NCBI GenBank assembly: GCA_022592445.1
Contig: JABYQR010000467.1
Coordinates: forward strand, 1-30,357
DNA: 30,357 nt
Direction of reading: 5' to 3'
Origin: Cytidiella melzeri
Lineage: Eukaryota; Basidiomycota; Agaricomycetes; Polyporales; Irpicaceae
Positions within the stretch are counted from its first letter, which is position 1, and each line of letters begins with the position of its first letter. The position numbers and the translations under genes are program-made. The notes beneath the pieces are model-generated. The model was not told the DNA's origin and did no database searches. It was given only the letters and a program-made list of their open reading frames with translations. This document shows, in pieces, positions 18,769 through 28,990 of the stretch.

Positions 18769-19116
18769 CCATCCCAGCCGAGAGTGGCGTGCACAAGTTT
18801 ATCTACATGCCGGATGATGCAGAGATACAATTCAAAAGTATCTGCTAAGACTTCTTGTAATTGCCGGCGATAGGGCATCCAAAATGTACTCAGTACCACG
18901 TGATTGTCATTGTAGCTCACATACCTGGTAGTAGTCGCACAAGACCTTCGTGAATGCCTCCACGCTGTACAAGGCTTTTTTTTGGTGCAATCAATATAGG
19001 AGTTCCAAGGTCTTGAGAGAAACGGCAATGGTCGGTCAGCTAGGGGTCTTTGCAAGGTAACCATGTTGCATCAGGTCAAGAGCGGGTGAAAGACTGTCGG
19101 GGAGGCGGGTGACCAT
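18764..19116 (-). pseudogene. KDZ-family DNA transposase, N-terminal-side part (decayed)
   Basis: On the minus strand from 19116 the frame reads ATG GTC ACC CGC..., then LMQHGYLAKTPS, TIAVSLKTLELL, YSVEAFTKVLCDYYQ, a probable short intron (donor GTATGT near 18927), MPYRRQLQEVLADTFELYL and HATLGWDGP. Removing the chromovirus and one copy of its CTGGC duplication joins GWDGP directly to DWRPKNACRTCCY of the downstream half with no frame break. TGA stops interrupt the frame at 19036 and 18991. Sequence upstream of 19116 is less clear. A protein-like stretch around 19130-19160 may be a further exon, and the full N-terminus with its cysteine cluster was not found. Confidence 0.84.
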
Positions 19117-19285
19117 GATCTCTGTTGTGTGAGAGATTGCACGTGTCTTTCAACATCATAGCTGGCCTCGGTACACTGTAGGAAAGGGATTTCCAACACT
19201 TCCTATCGCCTTTGTGTGTTCCAGCCACTTCAACATACAGCGGTTAGAACTGCTCGCCCCGTTTCTACATTCAATCTGAAATTGC
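19117..19285. promoter_or_regulatory. Short divergent intergenic region
   Basis: It separates the minus-strand KDZ gene from the plus-strand gene starting at 19286. It could hold a shared promoter, but part of it may still be KDZ exon sequence. No clear TATA box is seen. Confidence 0.3.
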
Positions 19286-20479
19286 ATGGCCATCAAACAG
19301 ATCGAAGCTCTTGTACAGCTCTTGCAGCATTCAGCATTGCGAGCCCTACTGACAGATGCGTGGGAATGTTACCCGGTGCTGCAGGGGAACAGCGGACGTG
19401 AGTGTATCGGCACAAAATGGTATGTACATGTTGTATCAGACCTTCTCTATCGTGCTCACTATTGTTTGCAGGAAGGATGTGCACAGCTTCTTCCACGGGC
19501 AAGAGGACCCATTGCTCGTATCATGCCAAAACTTGCTGGATACACTCTCGCATATGCTCTTAAGAGGCAAAGACCTACTGAGTGCCCAACAAAGAGCCGC
19601 AGAGCTGGAGGTACTCAATGCGGACATGAATGCCATTGGGCTGGACAATCCGCAACCTCAAAGGCCACCGCAACCTCGAAGCACGGCGCAGCCTCAAAAT
19701 CCAGCTCCCTCAAGCCAAACAGCCTTGACAGCCTCAACACCGGCGCGTCCAGCGAGGAGCCACGAGACATTTGCCTGCCCTATTTCCGGACTGTATCCGC
19801 GACTCGACCACTTACGTGACAGCTCTCCAGAAGCTCAGAGGCATCTCCCAAAGCCCTCGTCAACGTCCCACAAGTTGAGGTGCACTGCTACCTTGTCCCC
19901 ATTGGCTGTCGCTGTTGACTCCGGCTTTGAGCATGATTGCCCTGAGGCTTCCGCTAGAGAGACAGCTAGGAACAAGAAAAGGAAAGGTAAGGCAAAGTCG
20001 GGCTCAGGCAGCAGAGGACCTGGTGTCACTAACAACGCAAGAGAATCGGGAGATGCAGGCGGTGCCAGTCGAGCTGCTGGAGTTTCACGGCATGGTAAGC
20101 TTGATGATTGAAACCGTCTCTCTGATTACAACTAATATTGCCTGTAGCTCCTGCAGACTTGGACACCCTCCCTCCCATTTTTCTTGACATTCGCAATGCT
20201 TGCGGCCAGATTCTCTTGTCTTTGGTCAGCCCGCCGCCCTTTGTACGCAAGATTGTCCCTTCTCTCGGCAACATGCTCGACAAGTACTTCGATCGGCATG
20301 GTCTCCCCAACGACTACATCCTCAATGTCTACACCGCCTACGTGCAAGCGACCAGCAGGGATCAGTTTGCCCGCACACTTGCCAATGTCATCTCCATGCA
20401 GGAGGCGAAGTGGCTCTGGCCGCTGATTGAACTCCCTGTCAATCGGGCGTCCCGTGTCCGGAACTTTGCAAGGCCCTGA
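19286..20479 (+). CDS. Unknown three-exon protein divergent from the KDZ transposase
   Basis: A consistent gene model is exon 1 19286-19419, intron 19420-19471 (GTATGT...TTGCAG, 52 bp), exon 2 19472-20094, intron 20095-20147 (GTAAGC...TGTAG, 53 bp) and exon 3 20148-20479. The frame stays open across both joins and gives about 360 residues. The N-terminal part is helical (KQIEALVQLLQHSALRALL). The middle is Gln/Pro/Ser-rich and probably disordered, followed by a basic stretch (RNKKRKGKAKSGSG) that could act as a nuclear signal. The C-terminal ~110 residues are compact and Leu-rich (LPPIFLDIRNACGQILLSL, LPNDYILNVYTAYVQA). I do not recognise the family. Its position head-to-head with the KDZ gene, next to another accessory gene, suggests KDZ-element cargo. 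Unlike its neighbours it shows no stop or frameshift. Confidence 0.55.
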
Positions 20480-20591
20480 GTACTTCACAGATATGCAGTG
20501 GTAATTGCCTCTTTTACATGTAGTTTGAATGTTTGCTTGATGTCAGCAGTATAAGGCTCGCTATCGAATGCAAACGTGACGTTGTTGAAAA

Positions 20592-22347
20592 TTGTTGAAG
20601 GATTCGCGCCACACTCGCAAAAGATCCCTCTGCCGCTCCTGCTCCCTCCTCAGCGGGCTCGGTACCATGGTTGTAATAGTCTCCAAGGCGGCGCAGCGCT
20701 ATCTTAGCAGCAACCGAGCGGTGCCCAAGACGAAGTTGCGCATCCCATGGCGCTACCGCATCAAAAAAAAGAAGTCCCAGAAGTCCCTTACACCGGCAGA
20801 AAAAGCAGCCCGCTCTCAACAGCGCAAGGAAAAAAATGCCAGCGTGAATCAAAAGCTCGACAACGCTTTGTCTGAGGTGTGGAAGCTGGCAGAGGCACTG
20901 CATGGGGATCTCGGCACCAACAGCGTCAAGTATTGGTACAAGAGACAGCTCCAGCAGTCGAGCAAGGAGAAGAATACTCGCCAAACAAGCCGGTGGGACG
21001 CGTTCCTATCGAAGGAGACGAGGGCTAGAAATGAGGGTGCGTGCTTATATCATTTTGTTGACGAGGGCAGCTCTTCCATCTCAACTCTATATAGGTCTTC
21101 CCCCCAACGCTCCTCGACCGAAAGTCCATGACTTCGCCCCGCAAATTTGTGACATCTGGAAAGCTATGTCGAAGGAAGAACAGATTGCAGCAACAGACGA
21201 GGAGCTGGTACGAATTGCAGAACTGAAGGAGATGAAGAAGGCCACCACACACAGTGTTGCGCTGAACGCCTTCCACGACGCTCGTGCATCGTTGGCCAGC
21301 GTGCAAAGCCAGGTAAGCATCGTTGAGAGCTACGGGCGCATTGCACGGCTAACGCGCTCCCACAGTTGGAGTCTCTTCATAACCGTACGGGGCTCGAGAT
21401 GCTCCTGCTTGGCGTTCGCTCGGACACACAAGCCGTCAGCTGTCCCCAAGTATGGACAAGTGGAGATGTCGTCGACGAGTTCTTCCAGCTGACCAACAAA
21501 ATGTCGATCTCGGATTACGCGGTCAAGTTTGAATGTTACTGTCTCAGTGGTATTCAAGGTAAGCACACTTCCAATTGTTGTACTGGGCATTGATTCGAGG
21601 TCTGCAACTTAGGGACTGCTAAAACATACAAGACCAAGCTCATGGCATTGAAAAGCAAGACTAGCAAGCTCATCACCGAAAAGCTGCGTGAGTCGCCAGT
21701 CACCGCTGAAGGATAACGCCGAAAGCACGCTAACAATGCAATCGCTTCCGCAGATGAGGCCGTCGCTCCGCGCTCTGTATCAAAGATGTTCTACACGAAT
21801 TTTGACGCGCACATCACGGAGAATTTTGGTGTTGTTGTTGTTAACTGGCCTCTGCCCCACTTTGTTGCCCCAGGCTCGATTGGCTTGGCTCGAGCTGCAG
21901 ACCTTGTACAATGCATGGTCATCAGGCTCAACTCATTTCCGCAGCCTTTCCCAGAGCGAGGCTGAGACCTGGGAGCAGCAGCGCTTCGATGCTCGAGTTG
22001 CCGCCACTATTGTCCCTGAGACATCACCTCCAGCGGTAGACCAAGGCACCATGGCCGACTCTTCCTCTGGCACGCCCGCAGATGCATCCGAACTGTTGCC
22101 CGACACTTCCTTGGCCATGGCTGCAGGCTCGTCCACTACGTTCATGCCAGCGACCTCCGCTCTGCATGCATCGCCAATCGCCACGCCGCAGCCAGTTGCA
22201 ACACCGCAGACTGGTGTCTTTGCGGTCAGTGGTGTTTCTCTCGTCACCCGAAAGCCCAGGAAGCAGCTTTCAGACAAGGACAAGAAAAGAGGCCCGAAGA
22301 CTAAGGGACCCACGCAGGCTGAGATTGGGCCCTCGGCCTCCAACTAA
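20592..22347 (+). pseudogene. HMG-box-like DNA-binding protein, multi-exon, with late frameshift
   Basis: Proposed exons are 20592-21036, 21095-21312, 21366-21558, 21613-21687 and 21754-22347, with GT-AG introns of 53-66 bp. The start could instead be the ATG at 20667. The region around RWDAFLSKETRARNE joined to DFAPQICDIWKAMSKEEQ resembles an HMG-box-like fold that I recall from TE-associated Agaricomycete proteins. A later conserved-looking block is SVSKMFYTNFDAHITENFG followed by VVNWPLPHF. After about 21885 the frame would stop at a TGA in PFPERG, while the plausible continuation LQTLYNAWSSGSTHFRSL, then QQRFDARVAA, is in another frame up to 22347. A 1-2 nt indel near 21870-21895 explains this. 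The Ser/Thr/Ala-rich tail ends in a basic cluster (DKDKKRGPKTKGP). A role in chromatin binding or in transposition of the KDZ element is an inference. Confidence 0.55.
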
Positions 22348-23330
22348 TACATTCAGGCGCTGCCTCATTACTGTTTGTAGATAGTGAAATCATATTGCAT
22401 CTATCTAAGCTGTCAGGGACATGTACCAAGCTGGACCTTTGTGGCGCTCGGAGATCAGGTGTAAGTACTTGAACCTTGGGATGCGTCACAAGTCATCCAT
22501 CATGAGTCACGTATACAGAGTGCGCCGTGCCTGCTGAGTGCCTGATAATCAGTGATAACTAGTTTTACACATGATAATCAATGATTACTGTTCTACACAA
22601 GAAAGAAGGCGGCGCAGTGGATGCCACCTTGGCTTCACCAAAGATCTTGCGGTAAGGTGTGATTTGAAAGTGCGACTGACAGCGAGCTTGTTAGGGGGCG
22701 GGAGGTGGTAAGAAACCGATGGTTCACAAGGGAGCAGATGAGAAAGTTGGGAGGGCGGGAGGGCGGCGGCCAGAGAGCAACAACAGAGGGGGACAACATG
22801 GCTGACAGGGGAGTCCCACAGGATGACAGGACGGCAGGAGGGCGGCGGGGATGACAACGCTGATGGAGGGACTGGAGCAATGACAGGCGGCACCAAATAG
22901 AAGGTGAGAAGGCAAAATGGACAGATGGACAGCGTGTTTGACAGGGGGCATCAGACAGAAGGCAGGGAACAGGTATTGATGTGGGGACGGCGCAGTTGAC
23001 AGGGGAGCGCCTAAGGAAGGAGGGCGGCAGGAGGGCGGCGGGGATGTCAAGGACAGCGGAGGGGCACTCAGTATTGATGGGAGTGTCGAAGGTGATGGAT
23101 AGTTGACAGGGGATACTCAGTATTGATGGGAGAAGTCAGGTTCTAGAACGGTTGCACGTCATCACACCAGATGCGGATATGTCAGCACGTGTCGCAGGAC
23201 TTGCAAAAACTTGTAAAATGCTCATATTTCTTTGCCGCTGGTCTTTACTCTATAAGGTAGCATCTAGATAATGGGGAAGCTATTAGCTAGTATGTGCTGA
23301 TTAGCAGAGACTGGCGTGTAAGCCTGACGA
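22348..23330. repeat. Gene-free stretch with G-rich degenerate minisatellite
   Basis: From about 22690 to 23135 the plus strand is very G-rich. A 22-bp word starting CGGCAGGAGGGCGGCGG is perfectly repeated at 22832-22853 and 23025-23046. ACTCAGTATTGATGGGAG is repeated at 23066-23083 and 23115-23132. TGACAGGGG-type words recur at about 22804, 22939, 22996 and 23104. The rest, including 22500-22600 with repeated TGATAATCA words, holds no gene that I can recognise. Confidence 0.6.
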
Positions 23331-24291
23331 ATGACCGCGCTTGACAGGCCTATATGGTTTGATATGGGGGAGGTCCAGGTGTTCTTTATAAATACTTGTA
23401 CTATATATGACTCGAAAACATCTTGTGTAGCTGTGATACGAGAAATACACGATTTGTATGCACTCAACTCTACTTGTGTGACTTCTTTAGCAAGCGTGCA
23501 TAAGTCTGGTATAACAATGCTTGAACTTCATAAAAAACTCGGTCACATCAGTTATTTCCAGATAAATAAACTACTTGAACGTCCAAACTTATCATTACTA
23601 CTCATATCACTGACCGCACAGAAACTTTGTGCAAGGACTGTATCTTGAATAATATTCATCGTACTCCAGTGCCCAAAGCTCATACTTCGCCGTTGGCTAC
23701 TTCCTTTGGTGATCACTTTCATATCAACATCTTTGGGCCACTACCCACTGCATCGATTACTGGTCATTATCTGTACTGGTTGACTATTGTTGACGACTCA
23801 ACTTGATGGCTAACACTTGCGCCATTGAAAACAAAAGATGATGCCTTTACTCAATGGGTTACCATCTTTACTGAGCTTCTTACGCAATACAATATTCGCG
23901 TCAAAATCCTTCAATCTGACAACGATGGCGCATTCACTGGTGCAAATATGACAAACTACTTGAAGTCACAAGGTACTATACCCCGGCTTACTGTGCATGA
24001 TACTCCTGCACAAAATGGTGTTGCTGAACATACACACCAGACTATTATGAACTTGGTTTGTGTAAACCTGCATATGGCTGCTTTACCGAACCAATCCTTA
24101 CTTCAAACGCTATGGTACTGAAGCGAACCTTGATGCGCTTCAAAAGTTTGGTCAACTGTGTATTGTATACAACAAATACCGAACCAATAAACTCGCGCCA
24201 AAAGGCAAGCACGCCGTTTGGATAGGCTTTGCTGAATATTCCAAAGGCCACTACGTTTACTTCGGAACACGCGTAGGCGTCGAATGAAAAC
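23331..24291 (+). pseudogene. pol: Copia integrase region (relic)
   Basis: The frame begins with a GAG-pre-integrase stretch including LELHKKLGHISYFQINKLLE (near 23520). The CxxC expected after it is damaged by a frame change and a stop at 23646. The integrase core follows: FGDHFHINIFGPLP with the first Asp-equivalent position, a TGA stop at 23804 (in place of an Arg-like codon), LQSDNDGAFTG with the second Asp, and TPAQNGVAEHTHQTIMN with the catalytic Glu region. Further frame breaks occur near 24120 and a TGA near 24286. The product cannot be functional. Confidence 0.83.
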
Positions 24292-26145
24292 TTGCAATTT
24301 GTTGACTCTACGGCACAAATTGAAGGGGAGAAAGAACCAAATATTGAAAAACCTACTCTCGAAACACACATTGAACTCGAGGAGAATCCTCATGTCGAAC
24401 CCATGGACATCGACGAGCCTGACCCTTCTGGTCCTAGGCGTTCTACTAGAGAGCCCAAGCCTTCGCGCAAAGCTCGAGGCTTAAACTATGATGAAGTCGA
24501 TACAAACATTGCCTTCTACTTGACTGAACTCAACGCATACTACGCTGAAGACGTCGGTGATCCAGTTACTTACAAAGATGTACTTAACCACCCACTCGAA
24601 ATTGACTGGCTCAAGTCGATGAAAACCGAGGTTGATACCCTCGAACAACTTGGCGATTGGGAATACTGTATCCTGCCGCCAAATGAAAACATCACTGGTT
24701 CACGCTTTGTCTACAAAACAAAATACGAACATGGCAAAGTCACTAAACTTAAGTCAAGACTTGTTGCGCAAGGATACTCTCAGCGTGACGGCATTGATTA
24801 CTACTTGAACAACTTATTTGCACCTGTTACGCGTATGAGTTCATTACGTTTTTTTTTTGTACTTACTCTCGTAGCTTCACTACACTTTGAGATCACTCAG
24901 CTTGATATCAAGTCCCCATACTTATACGGTAACATCCATGACAATGAAGACCTTTATCTTCGTCCACCTCCTGGTGACTTACTTCCAAACCTGCCACCTG
25001 GCTGGGTACTTAAACTTCGAAAGACTACCTACGGCCTTAAGCAAGCCGGACGTCGTTGGTAAAAAGTACTATGCGACATACTCTTTGCACTCGGACTAAA
25101 GCGTTGTGAATTCAACAATGCAGTCTTCTACCTCTATCGAGGTGATAAACTCATAGTTCTACTTGCTGTCCACGTTGATGACATTACTCTTGGCACTATC
25201 ACTACTACTGTTGCCGAACAATTTGAGATTGCACTCAGACAACATGTCGAACTTACTAACGGTGGAACTATCCACTGGATGCTTGGCATGGAAGTTGCTT
25301 ATGATAAAGCCGCAGGCATTATCAAGCTTCGTCAAAGGGATTATATCCTGAACATACTTAAATGATACAACTATGACCACAAACATTCATGCCGTACACC
25401 AATGGTACACAAGCACAATTTAGCCCCCCGTGCTGTGACCGAACCACGTCAGGACGCTGATGCCATTACACACTACATGTCTCTTGTTGGTGGCTTACAC
25501 TACGTCGCTGACAGTACTCGACCAGACATTGCTTATTGCACTGGTCAACTAGCACAATACTTATCTGACCCGGCTAAGGAACACTACGCTGCAGCCAAAC
25601 AGTGTTACCTTTACCTCAAGGGAACATGCGACTACTGGCTTGTCCTAGGAAACCAAGCCAACCCTACTTCTACTTCACTCATAGGTTATGCCGGCTCTGA
25701 TGGTATGACTTCGTACGGCAATAAACCAATAATGGGCTACACCTTCACATACAACAACTCGCTTATCTCTTGGTCAAGTAAGCGCGGTTCACTTGTAACT
25801 TTATCAGTCACTGAAGCCGAACTGTACGCACTCGCTCATGCGTCCACAGAGGCCATCTATTTGAAGAGCCTCATAGATGAAATACTTAACTGCACTATGA
25901 ACCCTGTCAAAATATACACCGACAGTGTGTCAACTCTTGCAATTGTTCGTTCCCCCGAGGAACAACACTCTCAACGTACTAAACACTTCAACATTCACAA
26001 GAACTTCATCAGCGATCGTGTAACTAAAGGGTACATCACTGTGCACCACGTACCTTCTGCCGATCAACGTGCTGATACTTTTACTAAAGCACTACCTCTC
26101 GAAAAACTCAAGCACTTCAATGAACTACTTCATGTTCAGGCTTGA
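24292..26145 (+). pseudogene. pol: Copia reverse transcriptase and RNase H (relic)
   Basis: The RT part reads WLKSMKTEVDTLEQLG, LKSRLVAQGYSQRDGIDY, TQLDIKSPYLYGNIH, KTTYGLKQAGRRW, a TAA at 25060, then LLAVHVDDITLG (HVDD in place of the usual YVDD), GMEVAYD and a TGA at 25363. The RNase H part follows from 25402: TRPDIAYCTGQLAQYLSDP, GYAGSDG (the first catalytic Asp of the ADxD motif is Gly), ISWSSKRGSLVTLSVTEAE, and KIYTDSVSTL. The end, DTFTKALP, is typical of Copia pol. Inactivating stops and a lost catalytic residue make this a relic. Confidence 0.88.
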
Positions 26146-26152
26146 AGGGGAG

Positions 26153-26315
26153 TGTTTCACTATTTTGTCTTTGTACTTAGCGCCGTAGTTACCGTATATA
26201 AGACTTACTTTGATCAATGCACAGCTATTGCTTTTAATCCCCAACTCTCTCTGTGACCACCACCTCAGTCTTCTCTCTCAACACTCTAAACTCCACTGAT
26301 ACCTTGTTAAAATCA
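26153..26315 (+). repeat. 3' LTR of the first Copia element (~163 bp)
   Basis: It starts TGTTTCACTATTTTG directly after the purine tract and plausibly ends ...TTAAAATCA. It has a TATA-like word (CGTATATAAG) near 26192. The right limit is inferred from the start of the unrelated inverted LTR fragment at 26313. No second copy exists in the window to confirm it. Confidence 0.6.
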
Positions 26316-26483
26316 TGCACTTAGTAATACAGTAGAATAGCTGAAGTAGACATGTATAGTAGTCGCTTACATAAGTAGATACAGACATGTATATAAGCAG
26401 AGCTGCTGAAGCAGCAAGAATAATAAGACTCATCTTCGAAGCTTAACAGCCTCTACCCCTCGCACACATATTCCACTTTGTTA
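26313..26483 (+). repeat. 171-bp truncated LTR fragment, inverted copy
   Basis: This is the exact reverse complement of 26592-26762 (paired positions sum to 53075). It corresponds to the distal part of the second Copia element's LTR but in the opposite orientation, so it is a remnant of another insertion or of a local inversion. Confidence 0.88.
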
Positions 26484-26591
26484 AGGATTTGTTTCCATTG
26501 CACTGCCTCCTTCTCCTGTGTGGACTTGAGTCACCAAACCTTTGTTTGATTGGATGCTTGTGGTTTAGCTGCACACAAAGCAGTGTACTCC
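26484..26591. other. 108-bp loop between inverted LTR fragments
   Basis: Unique sequence with no recognisable gene. It may be the original genomic spacer between two opposite LTR insertions. Confidence 0.5.
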
Positions 26592-27142
26592 TAACAAAGT
26601 GGAATATGTGTGCGAGGGGTAGAGGCTGTTAAGCTTCGAAGATGAGTCTTATTATTCTTGCTGCTTCAGCAGCTCTGCTTATATACATGTCTGTATCTAC
26701 TTATGTAAGCGACTACTATACATGTCTACTTCAGCTATTCTACTGTATTACTAAGTGCATGACTCATGCATGACTCATGCTATGAGTGCATGACTCATTG
26801 TATGACTAGGATCAGCACTTGTACCAGAGGCGTACATAATGAGTAAATGACTCATGCTAGTACTTGTCCTCAGATGTATGCTTTAGGCATCCTTCTGTAG
26901 TCATACGTGCTTTCCATGTCATTTCCTATGCTACTAGAACACAGGCGTACATATATGTTTAGTACTACTACAATCCATATCTGTACGTCTCAGCTAATGT
27001 GATGGTTACTACTTGAGTTTCCATATACAGCTGCATAATTCCCATATCAAGACTGTGGGAACTCTGCTACCTAAAGCGTCCTTGTAATAAGGCGTGGGAA
27101 ACTACATATCATATCATATTATTATATTATATAGTTTTAACA
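26592..27142 (-). repeat. 3' LTR of the second Copia element (~551 bp)
   Basis: On the minus strand it starts TGTTAAAAC right after the purine tract AAGTGGGAG (27143-27151). The distal limit is set where the inverted copy ends (CCACTTTGTTA), so it is approximate. The start contains an AT-rich microsatellite (ATATC/TATTAT repeats, 27106-27134). A TATA-like word (GTATATAAGC) lies near 26688. Four TGACTCA words lie at 26760-26854. Confidence 0.72.
26760..26854. promoter_or_regulatory. Cluster of four TGACTCA (bZIP/Gcn4-AP-1) sites in Copia LTR
   Basis: TGACTCA occurs at 26760-26766, 26771-26777, 26791-26797 and 26848-26854, embedded in repeated CATGACTCATGC words. This is the consensus site of Gcn4/AP-1-type bZIP factors. 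In transcription order the cluster lies upstream of the TATA-like word near 26688. Regulation by amino-acid starvation or stress factors is inferred only. Confidence 0.45.
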
Positions 27143-27161
27143 CTCCCACTTAACCGTTACA

Positions 27162-28403
27162 TTAGTGAGTGTTTAGATCAATTAGACCTAATCTCCCACT
27201 GAAGTATGATTGCTTCTGAAATGCCAATGACTTTGTCATGATATCAGCAATCTGTTCTTCAGTTGGAACAGCATATAGTTTGGCATTCTTATTTTCAACA
27301 AACTCTCTAACATAATGATATCGAATGTCAATATGCTTTGAGCGTGACTCTATCTTTGGATTCTTGGTGAAGTAAATAGCACCATGATTATCACAGCATA
27401 GAATGGTAGGCTCTTGCTGTTTTAAATCCAACTCTTTGAGCACGGTGCGCAACCAATAACATTGCTTGGAAGTTTTGCACAAGGCCATGTATTCTGATTC
27501 CATTGATGATAGAGCAACGGTTTTCTGCTTTTTAGAAGTCCAGGAAATTGCTCCTTCAGCCAAAAGAAATACATATCCTGTTGTCGAATGTCTGTCGTCT
27601 TTATTCTCAGCCCAGTCTGCATCCGAATAACCAATAATACCAGCATTACTTGATCCATTATACTTGATCACATAGGACTGCGTTCCAAGCAAATATCTCA
27701 GTATATATTTAGCTGATTTATAATGGTGGTCAGTTGGATTTGACATGTACTGTGAAAGACGTATGACTGCATATGAAATGTCTGGTCTAGTACCAATCAT
27801 AACATATATAAGTGTGCCAATCAACGCTTGATACTGTCTCAGTAAACCAGAATCTGCTTTGTAGTCAGAATCTGCCTTCTGTAGTACAGCACCTGAAGGT
27901 AATGGTGTCTGAGCAGGATTAGCATTTGCCATATTAAATCGTTTTAAAGCCTCTTGAATATACGACTCTTGGTCAAGTAGAATTGTTTTAGCTTTACGAT
28001 CTCTCTGCACACGCATGCCTAGAATAAGCTTAGCTTCTCCTAAGTCACGCATCTCATAGCGATCCATAAGATTTTCCTTAAGTGCAGACATAGCAAGTTT
28101 ACTATTTCCTATCGGAAATATATCGTCAACATATAGAATGAGAATTAAATTCCCCCCTTGTTGCCGATACACGTAAACACCAGCATCTGAATGAATCCGG
28201 TCAAAGCCTAATTCTATCAGAGTGTTATGAATTTTGATGTTCCATGTTCGTGAAGCTTGTTTAAGTCCATAAATGGCTTTCTTAAGCAAACAAACATGGT
28301 TCTCCGTTCCCTTCTCCACGAAATCTTCTGGTTGTTCCATATAGATTTCTTCATCCAGTTCGCCGTAAAGGAAAGCTGTTTTCACATCCAATGCCTCGAT
28401 TTT
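27162..28403 (-). pseudogene. pol: Copia RT (C-terminal part) and RNase H
   Basis: A long open frame contains LDVKTAFLYGELDEEIYMEQ, AIYGLKQASRTW, LILYVDDIFPIG (YVDD active site), DLGEAKLILGMRVQRD, TRPDISYAVIRLSQYMSNP, GYSDADWAENKDDRHSTTGY (RNase H Asp pair), SSMESEYMALCK, CDNHGAI and IADIMTKSL. The natural stop TAA lies 11 bases before the polypurine tract. Only the TGA at 28404-28406 separates it from the upstream RT part. Confidence 0.92.
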
Positions 28404-28990
28404 TCAATCTTCGAGTGCAGCTATAGCTAGTAGCATGCGTATGGATTCAAAACGTGTGACTGGTGAGAAAGTTTCTTGATAATCAATTCCTTCAACTTGG
28501 GTGAATCCTTTTGCAACAAGACGCGCTTTATATCGACCATCAGATTTTATGGTGAAGACCCATTTGCATTTCACAATTTTCTGTGATGTGTCTGGTCGTC
28601 GTACAAGCGTCCAAGTTTTATTCTTCATTTGAGAATCAATTTCGTCTTGTGCAGCAGCAAACCATTGATCCCGATCATCTCTTTTCATTGCCTGCTTCCA
28701 CGTCTGTGGATATTCATTGATTGAATAAGCAGTAATTGAATTAAGAGTCTTGTCATCAATTTCTGCAGAATCATCATCATCAGTTAAGCCTCCTGATAGA
28801 GTTTGATGTTCTGGACCCGGTTCAACGGAAGGTGATCTCGAGGGTTGACGTGATGACGTTCCTGATCACAAAGGTATCCGTAATCTGGATGGCCCTGCAA
28901 CCGGAGATCTCGCGCGTATTCTCGAGTTCCAGTCAGCTCTCAAACGAAGCTCATTTTGTTCTTCCTTTTTGTCCTTAGCCACTTGCTTTT
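28404..28990 (-). pseudogene. pol: Copia RT N-terminal part and linker
   Basis: The frame reads through [59 protein letters not shown] and ends ALED then TGA where a Trp codon (TGG) is usual before EIEALDVKTAF. Upstream, an acidic and Ser/Arg-rich linker is interrupted by TGA at 28866-28868. A frameshift near 29010-29030 separates it from the integrase frame. Confidence 0.88.

Larger units (their letters stand above)
23331..26315 (+). mobile_element. Decayed Ty1/Copia element, 5'-truncated
   Basis: It contains GAG-pre-integrase, integrase, RT and RNase H remnants in Copia order, followed by a purine tract (GAAGGGGAG, 26144-26152) and a short 3' LTR beginning TGTTTCAC. No gag, protease or 5' LTR was found upstream. 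The element is therefore truncated or decayed beyond recognition on its 5' side. It is not the source of the second Copia copy: the LTRs and proteins differ. Confidence 0.88.
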
